A DNA stretch of 64,000 bases from Pseudomonas guariconensis. Lineage in GTDB: Bacteria; Pseudomonadota; Gammaproteobacteria; Pseudomonadales; Pseudomonadaceae. The notes under the pieces were generated by a model. The model had not been told where the DNA came from, did no database searches, and saw nothing but the letters and a program-made list of their open reading frames with translations. Shown one piece after another: positions 28,897 through 37,742 of this stretch. The stretch spans positions 1 to 64,000 of the forward strand of contig NZ_FMYX01000018.1 of the NCBI RefSeq assembly GCF_900102675.1. Direction: 5' to 3'. The position numbers were made by a program, and so were the translations under genes. How positions within the stretch are numbered: the stretch's first letter is position 1; each line of letters starts with the position of its first letter.

Positions 28897-29549
28897 GCGA
28901 CAACAAACCGATCCTGCGCTACAACGCCAACGAGCGCAGCAACCACTGGGTCGTCGCGATCCTGTTCGTGATGGCCGGGCTGTCGGGGCTGGCACTGTTC
29001 CATCCGGCGCTGTTCTGGCTCAGCCATCTGTTCGGCGGTGGTCCGTGGACGCGCATCCTGCACCCATTCCTGGGCGTGGCGATGTTCGTGTTCTTCCTGG
29101 GGCTGGTACTGCGGTTCTGGCGAGCCAACTTCATCACTGCCAATGATCGTTTGTGGCTGCGCCGTATCGACCGGGTGATGCGCAACGAGGAGGAGGGCGT
29201 ACCTCCGATCGGCAAGTACAACGCTGGGCAAAAGCTGCTGTTCTGGACCCTGCTGCTGTGCATGCTGGTGCTACTGGTCAGTGGCGTGGTGATCTGGCGC
29301 GCCTGGTTCAGCCAATACTTCGACATCGGAGCGATTCGCCTGGCGACCTTGCTTCATGCGCTGGCGGCGTTCGTGCTGATCCTCAGCATCATCGTGCACA
29401 TCTATGCCGGCATCTGGATCAAAGGCTCGGTAGGCGCCATGCTGCATGGCTCGGTCAGCCGCGCTTGGGCACGCAAGCACCATGAGTTGTGGTATCGCGA
29501 CGTGACCGGCGACAAGTCTCCGGGCAATCACGGCAGAAAAGAAGGATGA
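28893..29549 (+). CDS. fdnI: Formate dehydrogenase cytochrome b556 (gamma) subunit
   Basis: The 218-residue gamma subunit holds two haem b groups in the inner membrane and reduces quinone. Four hydrophobic segments are visible, with histidines suited for haem ligation (RSNHWVVAILFV, ILHPFLGVAMF, LLHALAAFVLI, IIVHIYAGIWI). It overlaps fdnH by four bases (ATGA). fdhE starts four bases after the stop. Confidence 0.95.
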   Translation: MSDNKPILRYNANERSNHWVVAILFVMAGLSGLALFHPALFWLSHLFGGGPWTRILHPFLGVAMFVFFLGLVLRFWRANFITANDRLWLRRIDRVMRNEEEGVPPIGKYNAGQKLLFWTLLLCMLVLLVSGVVIWRAWFSQYFDIGAIRLATLLHALAAFVLILSIIVHIYAGIWIKGSVGAMLHGSVSRAWARKHHELWYRDVTGDKSPGNHGRKEG

Positions 29550-29553
29550 GCGC

Positions 29554-30474
29554 TTGAGCACGATACTTGAACCCGGGCAGATCGAAGCGTCGGCCGTGGC
29601 GCCGCCGTTTCTGAACCTGCCGCCCGCCAACCTGTTCGAACGGCGCGCCGAGCGCCTGGAGCACCTGGCCGAGGGCAATGCCCTTGGCCAGTACCTGATG
29701 CTGGTCGCGCGGTTGTGCCGCCTCCAGCAGCAGCTTGTGGATAACCCGCCCGGTGACTTGCCGGTGGCACACGAGCGCCAGCGCCTGTGCATAAGGCATG
29801 GCTTGCCGCCGCTGGCAGCCGACAGCCTGGTACGCGAGGGGTCTTGGCTGGCTTGGCTGCAGGCGCTGCTCGAGCGCTTCGATGAGGCGTCCGACGGGCC
29901 CTTGGGCGAGGCGCTGCGGACCTTGCGGGAAAGCGACGACAGTCAGCGCAAAGGCTGGGCCATTGCCCTGCTGGCCGGCCAGTACGATGCCGTGCCGGCG
30001 GCGCTGGTGCCCTTTATCGGCGCTGCGCTGCAGGCGGCCTGGTCCTATTGGCTGCTGGCGCTGCCGGAGGCTGAACTCAAGCCCGCCGACAGCCTGGCCC
30101 AATGTCCGGCCTGTGGATCACCGGCCATGGCTGGGGTGGTGCGCAACCGCGGCAAGCACAATGGCCTGCGATACCTGGTCTGTTCACTGTGTGCCTGCGA
30201 GTGGCATGTGGTGCGGGTCAAGTGCGTGTACTGCGAATCGAGCAAGGACTTGCGTTACACCAACCTCGAGGATGACCGGCACGCGCCAGGCAAAGCGCCA
30301 CTGCGCGCCGAATGCTGCCCTGGATGCCAGCGTTACCTAAAGCAGAGCTACTTGGAGAACGACGCTGCGGCCGAGCCGCTGGCCGATGACCTGGCGAGCC
30401 TGGCGCTGGATATCCGCCTGGACGAGGAGGGCTTCCAGCGGCTGGCGCCGAACCTGATGCTGGCGCCGGGATAG
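29554..30474 (+). CDS. fdhE: Formate dehydrogenase maturation protein FdhE
   Basis: FdhE (306 aa) is a cytoplasmic, iron-binding maturation factor for Tat-exported formate dehydrogenases. Start is TTG at 29554, with GAAGGA eight bases upstream; the ATG at 29546 is out of frame and stops after three codons. Residues about 186-265 carry paired cysteines (CPAC, CSLCAC, CVYC, CCPGC) typical of the rubredoxin-like half. It closes the fdn group and is followed by a REP-like repeat before selA. Confidence 0.93.
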   Translation: MSTILEPGQIEASAVAPPFLNLPPANLFERRAERLEHLAEGNALGQYLMLVARLCRLQQQLVDNPPGDLPVAHERQRLCIRHGLPPLAADSLVREGSWLAWLQALLERFDEASDGPLGEALRTLRESDDSQRKGWAIALLAGQYDAVPAALVPFIGAALQAAWSYWLLALPEAELKPADSLAQCPACGSPAMAGVVRNRGKHNGLRYLVCSLCACEWHVVRVKCVYCESSKDLRYTNLEDDRHAPGKAPLRAECCPGCQRYLKQSYLENDAAAEPLADDLASLALDIRLDEEGFQRLAPNLMLAPG

Positions 30475-30502
30475 AGGAGAGTGTCTACACTGCAACATCG
30501 AG

Positions 30503-30540
30503 TTGCCCTGTTCGCGGGTAAGCCCGCTAGCAGGGCACAA
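30503..30540. repeat. REP-like nested inverted repeat between fdhE and selA
   Basis: GCCCTG (30505-30510) pairs with CAGGGC (30531-30536) and, inside it, GCGGG (30514-30518) pairs with CCCGC (30523-30527). The core TTCGCGGG-AAGCCCGC recurs at 58486. This is the form of pseudomonad REP sequences, which often mark transcript ends. Confidence 0.7.
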
Positions 30541-30571
30541 CAGACTAAGGATCAGTTTAAGGTAGTACTGC

Positions 30572-31999
30572 ATGTCCTCGAGCCCCGCCAGCGGCACCCC
30601 ACGCCTGCCGTCCATCGACACCCTGCTACGCCACCGAACCTGCGAGCCGCTGATCGAGCGCCATGGCCGCGAGGCAGTACTAGCCACCCTGCGTCAGCTG
30701 CTTGGCGATCTGCGCGAACCCGCTCGCCTTGGCCAGATGAGTGCAGTCGAGCTGGCGCCGGATGTCCTCAATGGCCGCGCCGGCGAACGCCTGGCCATCC
30801 AGCAGCGCAGCCAGGTCCGCCGTGTTTTCAACCTTACCGGCACGGTGCTGCACACCAACCTTGGCCGAGCGCTGTTGCCTGAGGAGGCAGTGGAGGCCAT
30901 GCAGATCGCCGCGCGCCACCCGCTGAACCTGGAGTTCGACCTGGCCACCGGCAAACGTGGTGATCGCGACGACCTGATCGAAGGTCTGATCCGCGAGCTC
31001 ACCGGGGCCGAGGCCGTGACGGTGGTCAACAACAATGCCGCTGCCGTGCTGCTGGCACTCAACAGCCTGGGCGCGCGCAAGGAGGGCGTAATCTCCCGGG
31101 GCGAGCTGATCGAAATCGGCGGCGCCTTCCGTATCCCCGACATCATGGCCCGCGCTGGTGTCCGCCTGCATGAGGTCGGCACCACCAACCGCACCCACGC
31201 CCGTGACTACGAAGGTGCGATCAACCCGCGTACCGGCTTGCTGATGCGGGTGCATTGCAGCAACTACAGCATCCAAGGCTTCACCACCCAGGTATCGACC
31301 GCCGAGCTGGCAGCCATCGCCCACGCCCATGGTTTGCCTCTGCTGGAGGACCTGGGCAGCGGCAGCCTGCTCGACCTCACCCGCTGGGGCCTGCCGGCTG
31401 AGCCCACGGTGCGCCAGGCCCTGGCCGACGGCGCCGACATCGTCACCTTCAGCGGCGACAAGCTGCTCGGTGGACCCCAGGCCGGCATCATCGTCGGGCG
31501 CAAGGAGCTGATCGCCAAGATCAAGAAGAACCCCCTCAAGCGCGCTCTGCGAGTCGACAAGATCACCTTGGCCGCGCTGGAGGCCGTGCTGGCGCTGTAC
31601 CGCAATCCGGATCGGCTGGCCGAGCGCTTGCCCAGCCTGCGCCTGTTGACTCGCCCTCAGGAAGAGATTGCGGCCCAGGCCGAGCGCCTGGCTCCAGCGC
31701 TCGCAACCTGCCTGGGGGCGCAATGGACCGTGAGCGTCGAGCCGGCCTTGGGCATGATCGGCAGTGGTAGCCAGCCGGTGGCGCGTCTGCCCAGCGCCGC
31801 CCTGTGCCTGCGTCCGCAGGTGTCGAAGAAGCTGCGTGGGCGCAGTTTGCACGTGCTGGAGCGCGCCTTGCGCGATCTGCCGGTGCCGGTGCTCGGACGC
31901 ATCGACGACGACGCCCTGTGGCTCGACCTGCGTCAGCTCGACGATGAGGCCCACTGGCTGGCGCAACTGCCAGCACTGCGCCTGGGGCCGGTCCAGTGA
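30572..31999 (+). CDS. selA: L-seryl-tRNA(Sec) selenium transferase
   Basis: SelA (475 aa) converts Ser-tRNA(Sec) to Sec-tRNA(Sec) using selenophosphate, as a PLP decamer. The PLP lysine is Lys297 in TFSGDKLLGGPQAG. The N-terminal tRNA-binding region (PSIDTLLRHRTCEPLIERHGREAVLATLR) and NLTGTVLHTNLGRA are typical. Length matches the family. The last codons overlap the selB GTG as GTGA, so selA and selB translation is coupled. Confidence 0.97.
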   Translation: MSSSPASGTPRLPSIDTLLRHRTCEPLIERHGREAVLATLRQLLGDLREPARLGQMSAVELAPDVLNGRAGERLAIQQRSQVRRVFNLTGTVLHTNLGRALLPEEAVEAMQIAARHPLNLEFDLATGKRGDRDDLIEGLIRELTGAEAVTVVNNNAAAVLLALNSLGARKEGVISRGELIEIGGAFRIPDIMARAGVRLHEVGTTNRTHARDYEGAINPRTGLLMRVHCSNYSIQGFTTQVSTAELAAIAHAHGLPLLEDLGSGSLLDLTRWGLPAEPTVRQALADGADIVTFSGDKLLGGPQAGIIVGRKELIAKIKKNPLKRALRVDKITLAALEAVLALYRNPDRLAERLPSLRLLTRPQEEIAAQAERLAPALATCLGAQWTVSVEPALGMIGSGSQPVARLPSAALCLRPQVSKKLRGRSLHVLERALRDLPVPVLGRIDDDALWLDLRQLDDEAHWLAQLPALRLGPVQ

Positions 32000-33918
32000 T
32001 CGTCGGCACCGCCGGCCATATCGATCATGGCAAGACTGCACTGCTCCAGGCCCTGACCGGCCAGGCCGGTGACCATCGCCAGGAAGAGCGCGCCCGGGGC
32101 ATGACCATCGATCTCGGCTACCGCTATGCTGCGCTGGCCGAGGGGGCGCCCTTGACGGGTTTCATCGACGTCCCCGGACACGAGCGCTTCATCCACAACA
32201 TGCTCGCCGGTGCCCATGGCATCGACCTGGTGTTGCTGGTGGTGGCCGCGGACGACGGCGTCATGCCGCAGACCCGTGAGCACCTGGCGATCATCGAGCT
32301 GCTGGGCATCCCCCAGGCCTTGGTGGCGATCAGCAAGTGCGACCGGGTCGAGCCGCAGAGGGTGACGCAGGTCCAGGCTCAGGTGTCGGCGCTGCTGGCG
32401 CCCGGGCCCTATGCGCAGGCGAAGCAGTTCCCGTTGTCCAGCCTCACCGGGGAGGGCGTCGAGGCGTTGCGCCAGGCGCTGCTGGACGCTGAACACACTG
32501 TAGGTCAACGCAGCGCACGCGGCGGTTTCCGTCTGGCCGTGGATCGGGCGTTTGCCGTGGCCGGCGCCGGCGTCGTGGTCACCGGCACCGCCTTGGCCGG
32601 GCAGGTCAGCGCGGGTGATACCTTGCTGCTGGGCAAGGCCGGCAAGCCGGTACGGGTGCGCGGGCTGCACGCGCAGAACCAGGCCGCGTTGGTGGCCCAG
32701 GCCGGCCAGCGAGTGGCGCTTAACCTCCACGCCGAGCGCCTGGCGCTGGAGCAGATCCATCGGGGCGACTGGCTGGTACCGGACTGGCTGCATGCACCCT
32801 GCATGCGGGTGGATATCGATCTCACGTTATTGCCCAGCGAGACGCGTACCTTCGAGCATTTCAGCGCCGTGCACGTGCATCTGGGCACTCAGGATGTCAC
32901 GGCGCGTGTCGCGTTGCTTGAGGGGGAGAAACTGCAGGCAGGCCAACGGATGTTCGCCCAGTTGCTGCTCAACGCACCTTTGCAGGCGGTGCATGGCGAT
33001 CGGCTGGTGATCAGGGATCAGCGCGCCCAACGTACCTTGGGCGGTGGGCGTGTGCTCGATCCCTTTGCCCCGAGTCGGCAGCGGCGAAGTGAAATGCGCC
33101 TGCGGCAGTTGCAGGCTCTGAGCGAGGCCCATGCCTTGGAGCAGGCCTTGCCGGCCTTGCTCGATGCCGCTCCTGGCGGGCTGGATCCGCAACGCTTGGA
33201 GCGTCAGTTCAACCGACAGCGCGAAACCTGGGCATTACCTGAAACGGTCCAGGTCATCGCCACGCGGCAAGGGCCATTGCTATTCGCCAGGCACCACTGG
33301 CAAGCGCTGAAAGAGCGGGTCACGATGCAGTTGGCGCTGTTCCATGAGCAGGAGCCTGACCAGCTGGGGCCGGATCGCGACCGCCTGCGCAGGTTCGCCG
33401 CGTTGCCCATGGAGCGTTCGGCGTTCGTCAGTTTGCTGGAGGAGTTGCTCGAAGCCGGCGTAGTCGTCAGTAGCGGGCCGTGGTTGCATTTGCCGGAACA
33501 TAAAGTGCAATTGAGCGACGCCGACGCTGTCTTGTGGGCGCTGCTGGAGCCTGAGTTGTCGAGGGGGGAGTACGATCCGCCCTGGGTCAGGACGTTGGCC
33601 GCGGCGCAAGGACGCGATGAAGCCGACGTGCGCCTGTTGCTGCGCAAGCTGGCGCGGCTGGGGCTGGTGCACCAGGTGGTGCGCGATCTTTTTTACCCTG
33701 AAGCGACTGTCCGGCGCATGGCAGACATGCTGTTGCAGCTGTCGGCCAGTACGCCGATAGTGCAGGTGGCCGCGTTTCGCGATATGTTGGGCATCGGTCG
33801 CAAACGCAGTGTTCAGATCCTCGAATACTTCGACCGAATCGGCCTGACCCGGAGGGTCGCCGACCAGCGTTACATCCGAGCCGACAGTGCACTGGCCGAG
33901 CAGCAGACCAGGCACTGA
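31996..33918 (+). CDS. selB: Selenocysteine-specific elongation factor
   Basis: SelB (640 aa) brings Sec-tRNA(Sec) to ribosomes stalled at UGA codons that carry a SECIS. GTG start overlaps selA by four bases and gives MIVGTAGHIDHGKTALLQALTG with the G1 loop; DVPGHERFIHNM (G3) and SKCD (G4) follow. EF-Tu-like domains fill about residues 1-340. The rest holds the winged-helix repeats that bind SECIS RNA, ending with LRKLARLGLVHQVVRDLFYPEATV. The tRNA-Sec gene starts six bases after the stop. Confidence 0.97.
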   Translation: MIVGTAGHIDHGKTALLQALTGQAGDHRQEERARGMTIDLGYRYAALAEGAPLTGFIDVPGHERFIHNMLAGAHGIDLVLLVVAADDGVMPQTREHLAIIELLGIPQALVAISKCDRVEPQRVTQVQAQVSALLAPGPYAQAKQFPLSSLTGEGVEALRQALLDAEHTVGQRSARGGFRLAVDRAFAVAGAGVVVTGTALAGQVSAGDTLLLGKAGKPVRVRGLHAQNQAALVAQAGQRVALNLHAERLALEQIHRGDWLVPDWLHAPCMRVDIDLTLLPSETRTFEHFSAVHVHLGTQDVTARVALLEGEKLQAGQRMFAQLLLNAPLQAVHGDRLVIRDQRAQRTLGGGRVLDPFAPSRQRRSEMRLRQLQALSEAHALEQALPALLDAAPGGLDPQRLERQFNRQRETWALPETVQVIATRQGPLLFARHHWQALKERVTMQLALFHEQEPDQLGPDRDRLRRFAALPMERSAFVSLLEELLEAGVVVSSGPWLHLPEHKVQLSDADAVLWALLEPELSRGEYDPPWVRTLAAAQGRDEADVRLLLRKLARLGLVHQVVRDLFYPEATVRRMADMLLQLSASTPIVQVAAFRDMLGIGRKRSVQILEYFDRIGLTRRVADQRYIRADSALAEQQTRH

Positions 33919-33924
33919 CTACAA

Positions 33925-34020
33925 GGAAGGCAATCGCGCCCGGTGGCGCGGCCGGGCTTCAAACCCGGTTGGGGACGGCATCCGTTCCCGGGCAGGTTCG
34001 ACTCCCGCTGCCTTCCGCCA
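33925..34020 (+). tRNA. selC: Selenocysteine tRNA (anticodon TCA)
   Basis: The 96-base gene has every tRNA-Sec hallmark: an eight-base acceptor stem (GGAAGGCA with TGCCTTCC), a six-base D stem (CGCGCC with GGCGCG), anticodon loop CTTCAAA with anticodon TCA at 33959-33961, an eight-base variable stem (GGGGACGG with CCGTTCCC) and encoded CCA. The T stem GCAGG/CCCGC contains an A-C mismatch at its middle pair, which is unusual. It lies six bases after the selB stop, so it is probably cut from the same transcript. Confidence 0.97.
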
Positions 34021-34094
34021 TTTCTCCGAGAACCTCTGGGGAGCGAGTTTATCGAGGCGTCGAACCGCCGCGAATGCGTCAGTCTGGACGACCT

Positions 34095-35084
34095 TCAGGC
34101 CCGCTCACCGCACAGGTCCAGGGCAAACCAGTGCTCTGCCGCCTGCACATCCAGCCCTGCGCCCAGCAGTGCGAACAGCTTGCCCAGCGCCGCCTCGCGG
34201 GTCATGCCGCCGCCGCTGACCAACCCGGTATCGCGCAGGCGGCTGCCAGCGGCATAAGTATCGAACACCACCGAACCTTCAGGGCACTGGCTGATCGCAA
34301 CGATCATTACCCCGCCTGTGCGGGCTTCGTGCAGCGCGTCCAGCAGCGCCTGGTCATCCGAAGGGCCGGTGCCGCTGCCATAGCATTCCAGCACCAGACC
34401 CTGCACGCCGGTAGCGAGCATCGCCTGCACGAAGCCGGCCTGCAGGCCAGGCACGACCGGCAGCACCGCAAGGCGCACCGGCTGGCGGCGTTGGCGATAA
34501 TCCAGTGTCGGCGGGATCGCCGTGGCGCGCTCGCCTTCGCGGTGGCGGGGCAGAGCTGCGAAGGCATCGAAGGCTTCGCTGCGCAGCTTCGAGGCCCGGC
34601 AGCCATGCAGCAATTGGCCATGGAAGTACAACTGCACGCCATTGCCCAGGCCGCTTTCGAACAAATTCAGGGCGCCAAGCAGGTTGTCCCAGGCGTCGCT
34701 GTCCGGCGCACCGGCCGGCAGCATCGAGCCGGTCAGCAACACCGGTACAGGCAAGCCCAGCAGCAGGAACGACAATGCCGCCGCGCTGTAGGCCAGGGTA
34801 TCGGTGCCATGCAGCACCAGCACACCGTCATGGCCGTCGTGTTCCACCGCCTCGACGATGGCATCGCGCATGGCCAGCCAGTTGGCCTGTTGCATGTTGG
34901 CGCTGTCGATCAATGGGTCGAGTTCGCGCAGCGACCACTGAAGGCGGGGCGCCACGGCGTGCAGCGCCAGGTGCTCGCGCATTCGCGCCTCGAAGCCGCT
35001 GGCCGGCGCCAGGCCCTCAGGGGTCTGCAGCATGCCGATGGTGCCACCGGTATAGAGGACGAGAAGATTCTTGACTGCACGCAT
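34095..35084 (-). CDS. L-asparaginase, type I-like
   Basis: This 329-residue enzyme hydrolyses L-asparagine to aspartate and ammonia. The two catalytic threonine motifs are present: LYTGGTIGM near the N-terminus and VLHGTDTLAYSA near residue 90. Absence of a signal peptide and the motif style point to the cytoplasmic type I group. The start could also be nine bases upstream (MLSMRAV); neither has a good ribosome site, and I prefer MRAVKNLLVLYTGGT. It converges on selC. The terminator-like stem upstream belongs to the symporter gene. Confidence 0.9.
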   Translation of the reverse strand: MRAVKNLLVLYTGGTIGMLQTPEGLAPASGFEARMREHLALHAVAPRLQWSLRELDPLIDSANMQQANWLAMRDAIVEAVEHDGHDGVLVLHGTDTLAYSAAALSFLLLGLPVPVLLTGSMLPAGAPDSDAWDNLLGALNLFESGLGNGVQLYFHGQLLHGCRASKLRSEAFDAFAALPRHREGERATAIPPTLDYRQRRQPVRLAVLPVVPGLQAGFVQAMLATGVQGLVLECYGSGTGPSDDQALLDALHEARTGGVMIVAISQCPEGSVVFDTYAAGSRLRDTGLVSGGGMTREAALGKLFALLGAGLDVQAAEHWFALDLCGERA

Positions 35085-35110
35085 GGAAAGCATCCGTAGC
35101 GATGAGCGGA

Positions 35111-35139
35111 GAAGGAAAGCCGCCCCGGACGGGGCGGCT
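35111..35139 (-). terminator. Terminator of the symporter gene
   Basis: AGCCGCCCC (35118-35126) and GGGGCGGCT (35131-35139) form a perfect nine-base stem; on the - strand it is followed by TTTCCTTC. It lies just after the symporter stop and before the asparaginase gene. Confidence 0.7.
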
Positions 35140-35154
35140 GGGCAGCAGAGGATA

Positions 35155-36597
35155 TCAGCGCTGTGGCTGAGCTTGGGCGACGGCTTTGTCAGCGGCGGTT
35201 TCAGCCTGAGGATTGGCCGGCCAGGCGTTGCGGTCCAGGTCCAGGTCTGCGAACTTGCTGGAGTCGAACACCGGCTGGTCGATGCCCGCGCGGCGCTGTT
35301 CGTCGTAGTCGCGCATCACGCGCAGACCGACCTTGAATAGCAGGGCAAGAGCGATCAAGTTGACGAACGCCAGGCAAGTCATGGTGATGTCGGCGAAGGC
35401 GAACACGGTCGACAGGTCTTGCATCGAACCCCATACCACCAGCGCCAGTACCAGACCGCGGAAGATCATCAGCACGACGCGGTTGCGGCTGAGGAACTGC
35501 AGGCTGTTCTCGCCCAGGTAGTAGTTGTAGAGGATGCAGGTGAAGACGAACAGCGACAGGGCGATGCTGACGAACAGACGGCCCCAGTCACCGACCACGG
35601 CGGCCAGCGAGTTCTGGGTCAGGACGATGCCATCACCTTCGAAGCCCGGGGTGTAGAAGCCCGACAGCAGGATCAGCAGCGCAGTGCAGGTGCAGATCAC
35701 GAAGGTATCGAGGAACACGCTGAAGGCCTGGACCACGCCCTGGGCGCCCGGGTGCTTCACGGCGGCCACGGCGGCGACGTTCGGCGCACTGCCCAGGCCC
35801 GCTTCGTTGGCGAACACGCCACGCTTCACACCCATGACGATGGCGCTGCCGAGCAGGCCGCCGAACGCAGGGTCGAGGCCGAAGGCGCTCTTGAAGATGG
35901 TTTCCAGCATGGCGGGGACGTGTTCGATCTGGGTGCCGATCACGTACAGGGTCACGCCGATGTAGGCCAGGGTCTTGATCGGAACCAGCAGGTCCGACAC
36001 CGCGGCGATGCGCTTGATGCCGCCGATGAAGGTAATGGCCAGCAGCACGGCCAGGACGATGCCGGTGTGCTTTGGATCGAAGGCAAAGGCGTTCTGCAGC
36101 GAGTGGGTCACGGTGTACGACTGCAGGCCGATGAAGGCGAAGCCGTAGGTGACAAGCAGCAGGATCGAGAACACGATCGCCATGCTTTTGAGCTTCAGGC
36201 CGTGCTGGATGTAGTACGCCGGGCCGCCGCGGTACAGGCCGTCGCCGTCGGCGCGCTTGTAGACCTGGGCCAGGGTGCATTCGAAGAAGCTGCTGGACAT
36301 GCCCACCAGCGCGGTGACCCACATCCAGAACACGGCGCCTGGGCCACCGAGGGTCACGGCGATGCCGACGCCCGCGATGTTACCTGCGCCTACACGGCCG
36401 GCAAGGCTCAGCATCAGGGCCTGGAACGAGCTCAGTTGGCCTGCCTGGCCGCGGAGGGATTCCTTGAAGACCCCGAACATGTGGCCGAAATGACGGAACT
36501 GGACGAACCGAGAACGGATGGTGAAGTAACCGCCGAGTCCGACGATCAGCACGATGAGGAGTTTCCCGGAAAGGAAATCGTTGAGTGCTTCGAGCAT
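35155..36597 (-). CDS. Alanine/glycine:cation symporter (AGCS family)
   Basis: This 480-residue protein has about ten membrane helices. The family signature GRVGAGNIAGVGIAVTLGGPGAVFWMW lies near residues 67-93, and the SFFECTLAQVYK and GMKRGVFANEAGLGSAPN-type segments are present. Members import alanine or glycine with sodium or protons. The polar C-terminal tail (ending in DKAVAQAQPQR) is cytoplasmic. It is divergent from the helix-turn-helix regulator gene, a possible controller. Confidence 0.92.
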   Translation of the reverse strand: MLEALNDFLSGKLLIVLIVGLGGYFTIRSRFVQFRHFGHMFGVFKESLRGQAGQLSSFQALMLSLAGRVGAGNIAGVGIAVTLGGPGAVFWMWVTALVGMSSSFFECTLAQVYKRADGDGLYRGGPAYYIQHGLKLKSMAIVFSILLLVTYGFAFIGLQSYTVTHSLQNAFAFDPKHTGIVLAVLLAITFIGGIKRIAAVSDLLVPIKTLAYIGVTLYVIGTQIEHVPAMLETIFKSAFGLDPAFGGLLGSAIVMGVKRGVFANEAGLGSAPNVAAVAAVKHPGAQGVVQAFSVFLDTFVICTCTALLILLSGFYTPGFEGDGIVLTQNSLAAVVGDWGRLFVSIALSLFVFTCILYNYYLGENSLQFLSRNRVVLMIFRGLVLALVVWGSMQDLSTVFAFADITMTCLAFVNLIALALLFKVGLRVMRDYDEQRRAGIDQPVFDSSKFADLDLDRNAWPANPQAETAADKAVAQAQPQR

Positions 36598-36716
36598 TGA
36601 AAAATGACCTCGATTCTTATTGTTCGTGTGGAAAGACCAGCGGGCGGCAGGCGCACCGCTATTGGGGGCGCATGGTTGGCCATGACAACAACGGTTACAA
36701 TTTCGCGTGTTGCTCT

Positions 36717-36758
36717 GACTTGATGCGACTTGATGCTAAACTTGCACCACTCGCATCA
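36717..36758. promoter_or_regulatory. Tandem and inverted TGATGC motifs before the HTH gene
   Basis: GACTTGATGC is repeated exactly in tandem (36717-36726 and 36727-36736), one helical turn apart, and the inverse word GCATCA follows at 36753-36758. The cluster ends 14 bases before the regulator start, fitting an autoregulatory operator. Function is inferred. Confidence 0.45.
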
Positions 36759-36772
36759 TATGGACCCTTCTC

Positions 36773-37585
36773 ATGGGCGATCATTTCGCTATCAATCTCA
36801 AACTGGCGTGCAGTCATTACCGCTCTATTTCAGAGGTTTGCCGACAGCTTTCGATCAACCGCGCGCAGTTCAACAAGTACCTCAGCGGCCAGAGCCGTCC
36901 GACGGCTTACAACCTCAAGCGCATCGGCGACTTCTTCGGTGTCGAGGAATACGAATTGGGTCTGCCGCCTGAGCAGTTCGCCCGCCTGATCGGGGCTCGC
37001 AATCTGTCGGCCGAATCCGGACCGCAGAACGACCCGATCAGCGAGCTGTTCAAGCCGCTGCATGCCCATGCGGGCAATCTGTCGCGTTATTGCGGCTATT
37101 ACTTCGAATATTCCAACTGCATGTCGGTCCCAGGCTCGATTCTGGTGTCGCTGGTGCACCTGTGGGAGGAGCGCGGCAGCTTTCTGTTCGAGCGCCAGGA
37201 GCGACAGGAGCGCTCCAGTGCCACCGATCTGCATGCAGAGGTACGTTGCCGCTACCTCGGCGCAGCCTTCCAGTTGCAGGACCGGGTCTTTCTGATCGAC
37301 TACGAATCACTGACGCTCAACGAGATGAGCCAGACCGTGCTCATCCCCAGCTTCAAGAGCCGCATCACCCGGCTCAACGGTTTGAAGACCGGAGTCTCCA
37401 GTGGGGATCGGCGCAACCCGGCCTGTACCCGCGTGGTATGGGAGTACCTGGGCGAGGAGATCAACCGCATCAACGCCTACCGCCAGGTGAGGCTGTACCG
37501 CCCGGACGACCCGCGCATCGATGACGACGTACGCGAGCGCCTGAAGGCAGGGCCGATCAGCAACGGCTTGTTCGAGATCGAGTGA
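36773..37585 (+). CDS. XRE-like helix-turn-helix transcription regulator
   Basis: This 270-residue protein starts with a Cro/XRE-type helix-turn-helix (residues about 6-60, SISEVCRQLSINRAQFNKYLSG followed by QSRPTAYNLKRIGDFFGV). The remaining 200 residues (from PISELFKPLHAHAGNLSRYCGYYFEY) form a beta-rich domain I do not recognise as a named ligand-binding fold; it may sense a small molecule. Neighbours are the AGCS symporter (divergent) and the epimerase pair. Codon use is like its neighbours. Target unknown. Confidence 0.8.
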   Translation: MGDHFAINLKLACSHYRSISEVCRQLSINRAQFNKYLSGQSRPTAYNLKRIGDFFGVEEYELGLPPEQFARLIGARNLSAESGPQNDPISELFKPLHAHAGNLSRYCGYYFEYSNCMSVPGSILVSLVHLWEERGSFLFERQERQERSSATDLHAEVRCRYLGAAFQLQDRVFLIDYESLTLNEMSQTVLIPSFKSRITRLNGLKTGVSSGDRRNPACTRVVWEYLGEEINRINAYRQVRLYRPDDPRIDDDVRERLKAGPISNGLFEIE

Positions 37586-37742
37586 GCGCGGTCCCGCGAC
37601 GCATGCGCCGCGCTGCTTGGCAATTCGTCATCGACGCCGGATGTCCTGTCGCGCCCAGGCATGTGCTGTGGTTGGACTTCCCCGAGAGGAACCCGCAAAA
37701 TGTCCGCTTCTTTCTATCAACCTGTTCGGATCTGCTGACTCT

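Noticed and set aside
33943..34257. Open frames across the tRNA-Sec gene
   Set aside because: They span a perfect tRNA-Sec and have no ribosome site; they are chance frames in GC-rich sequence.
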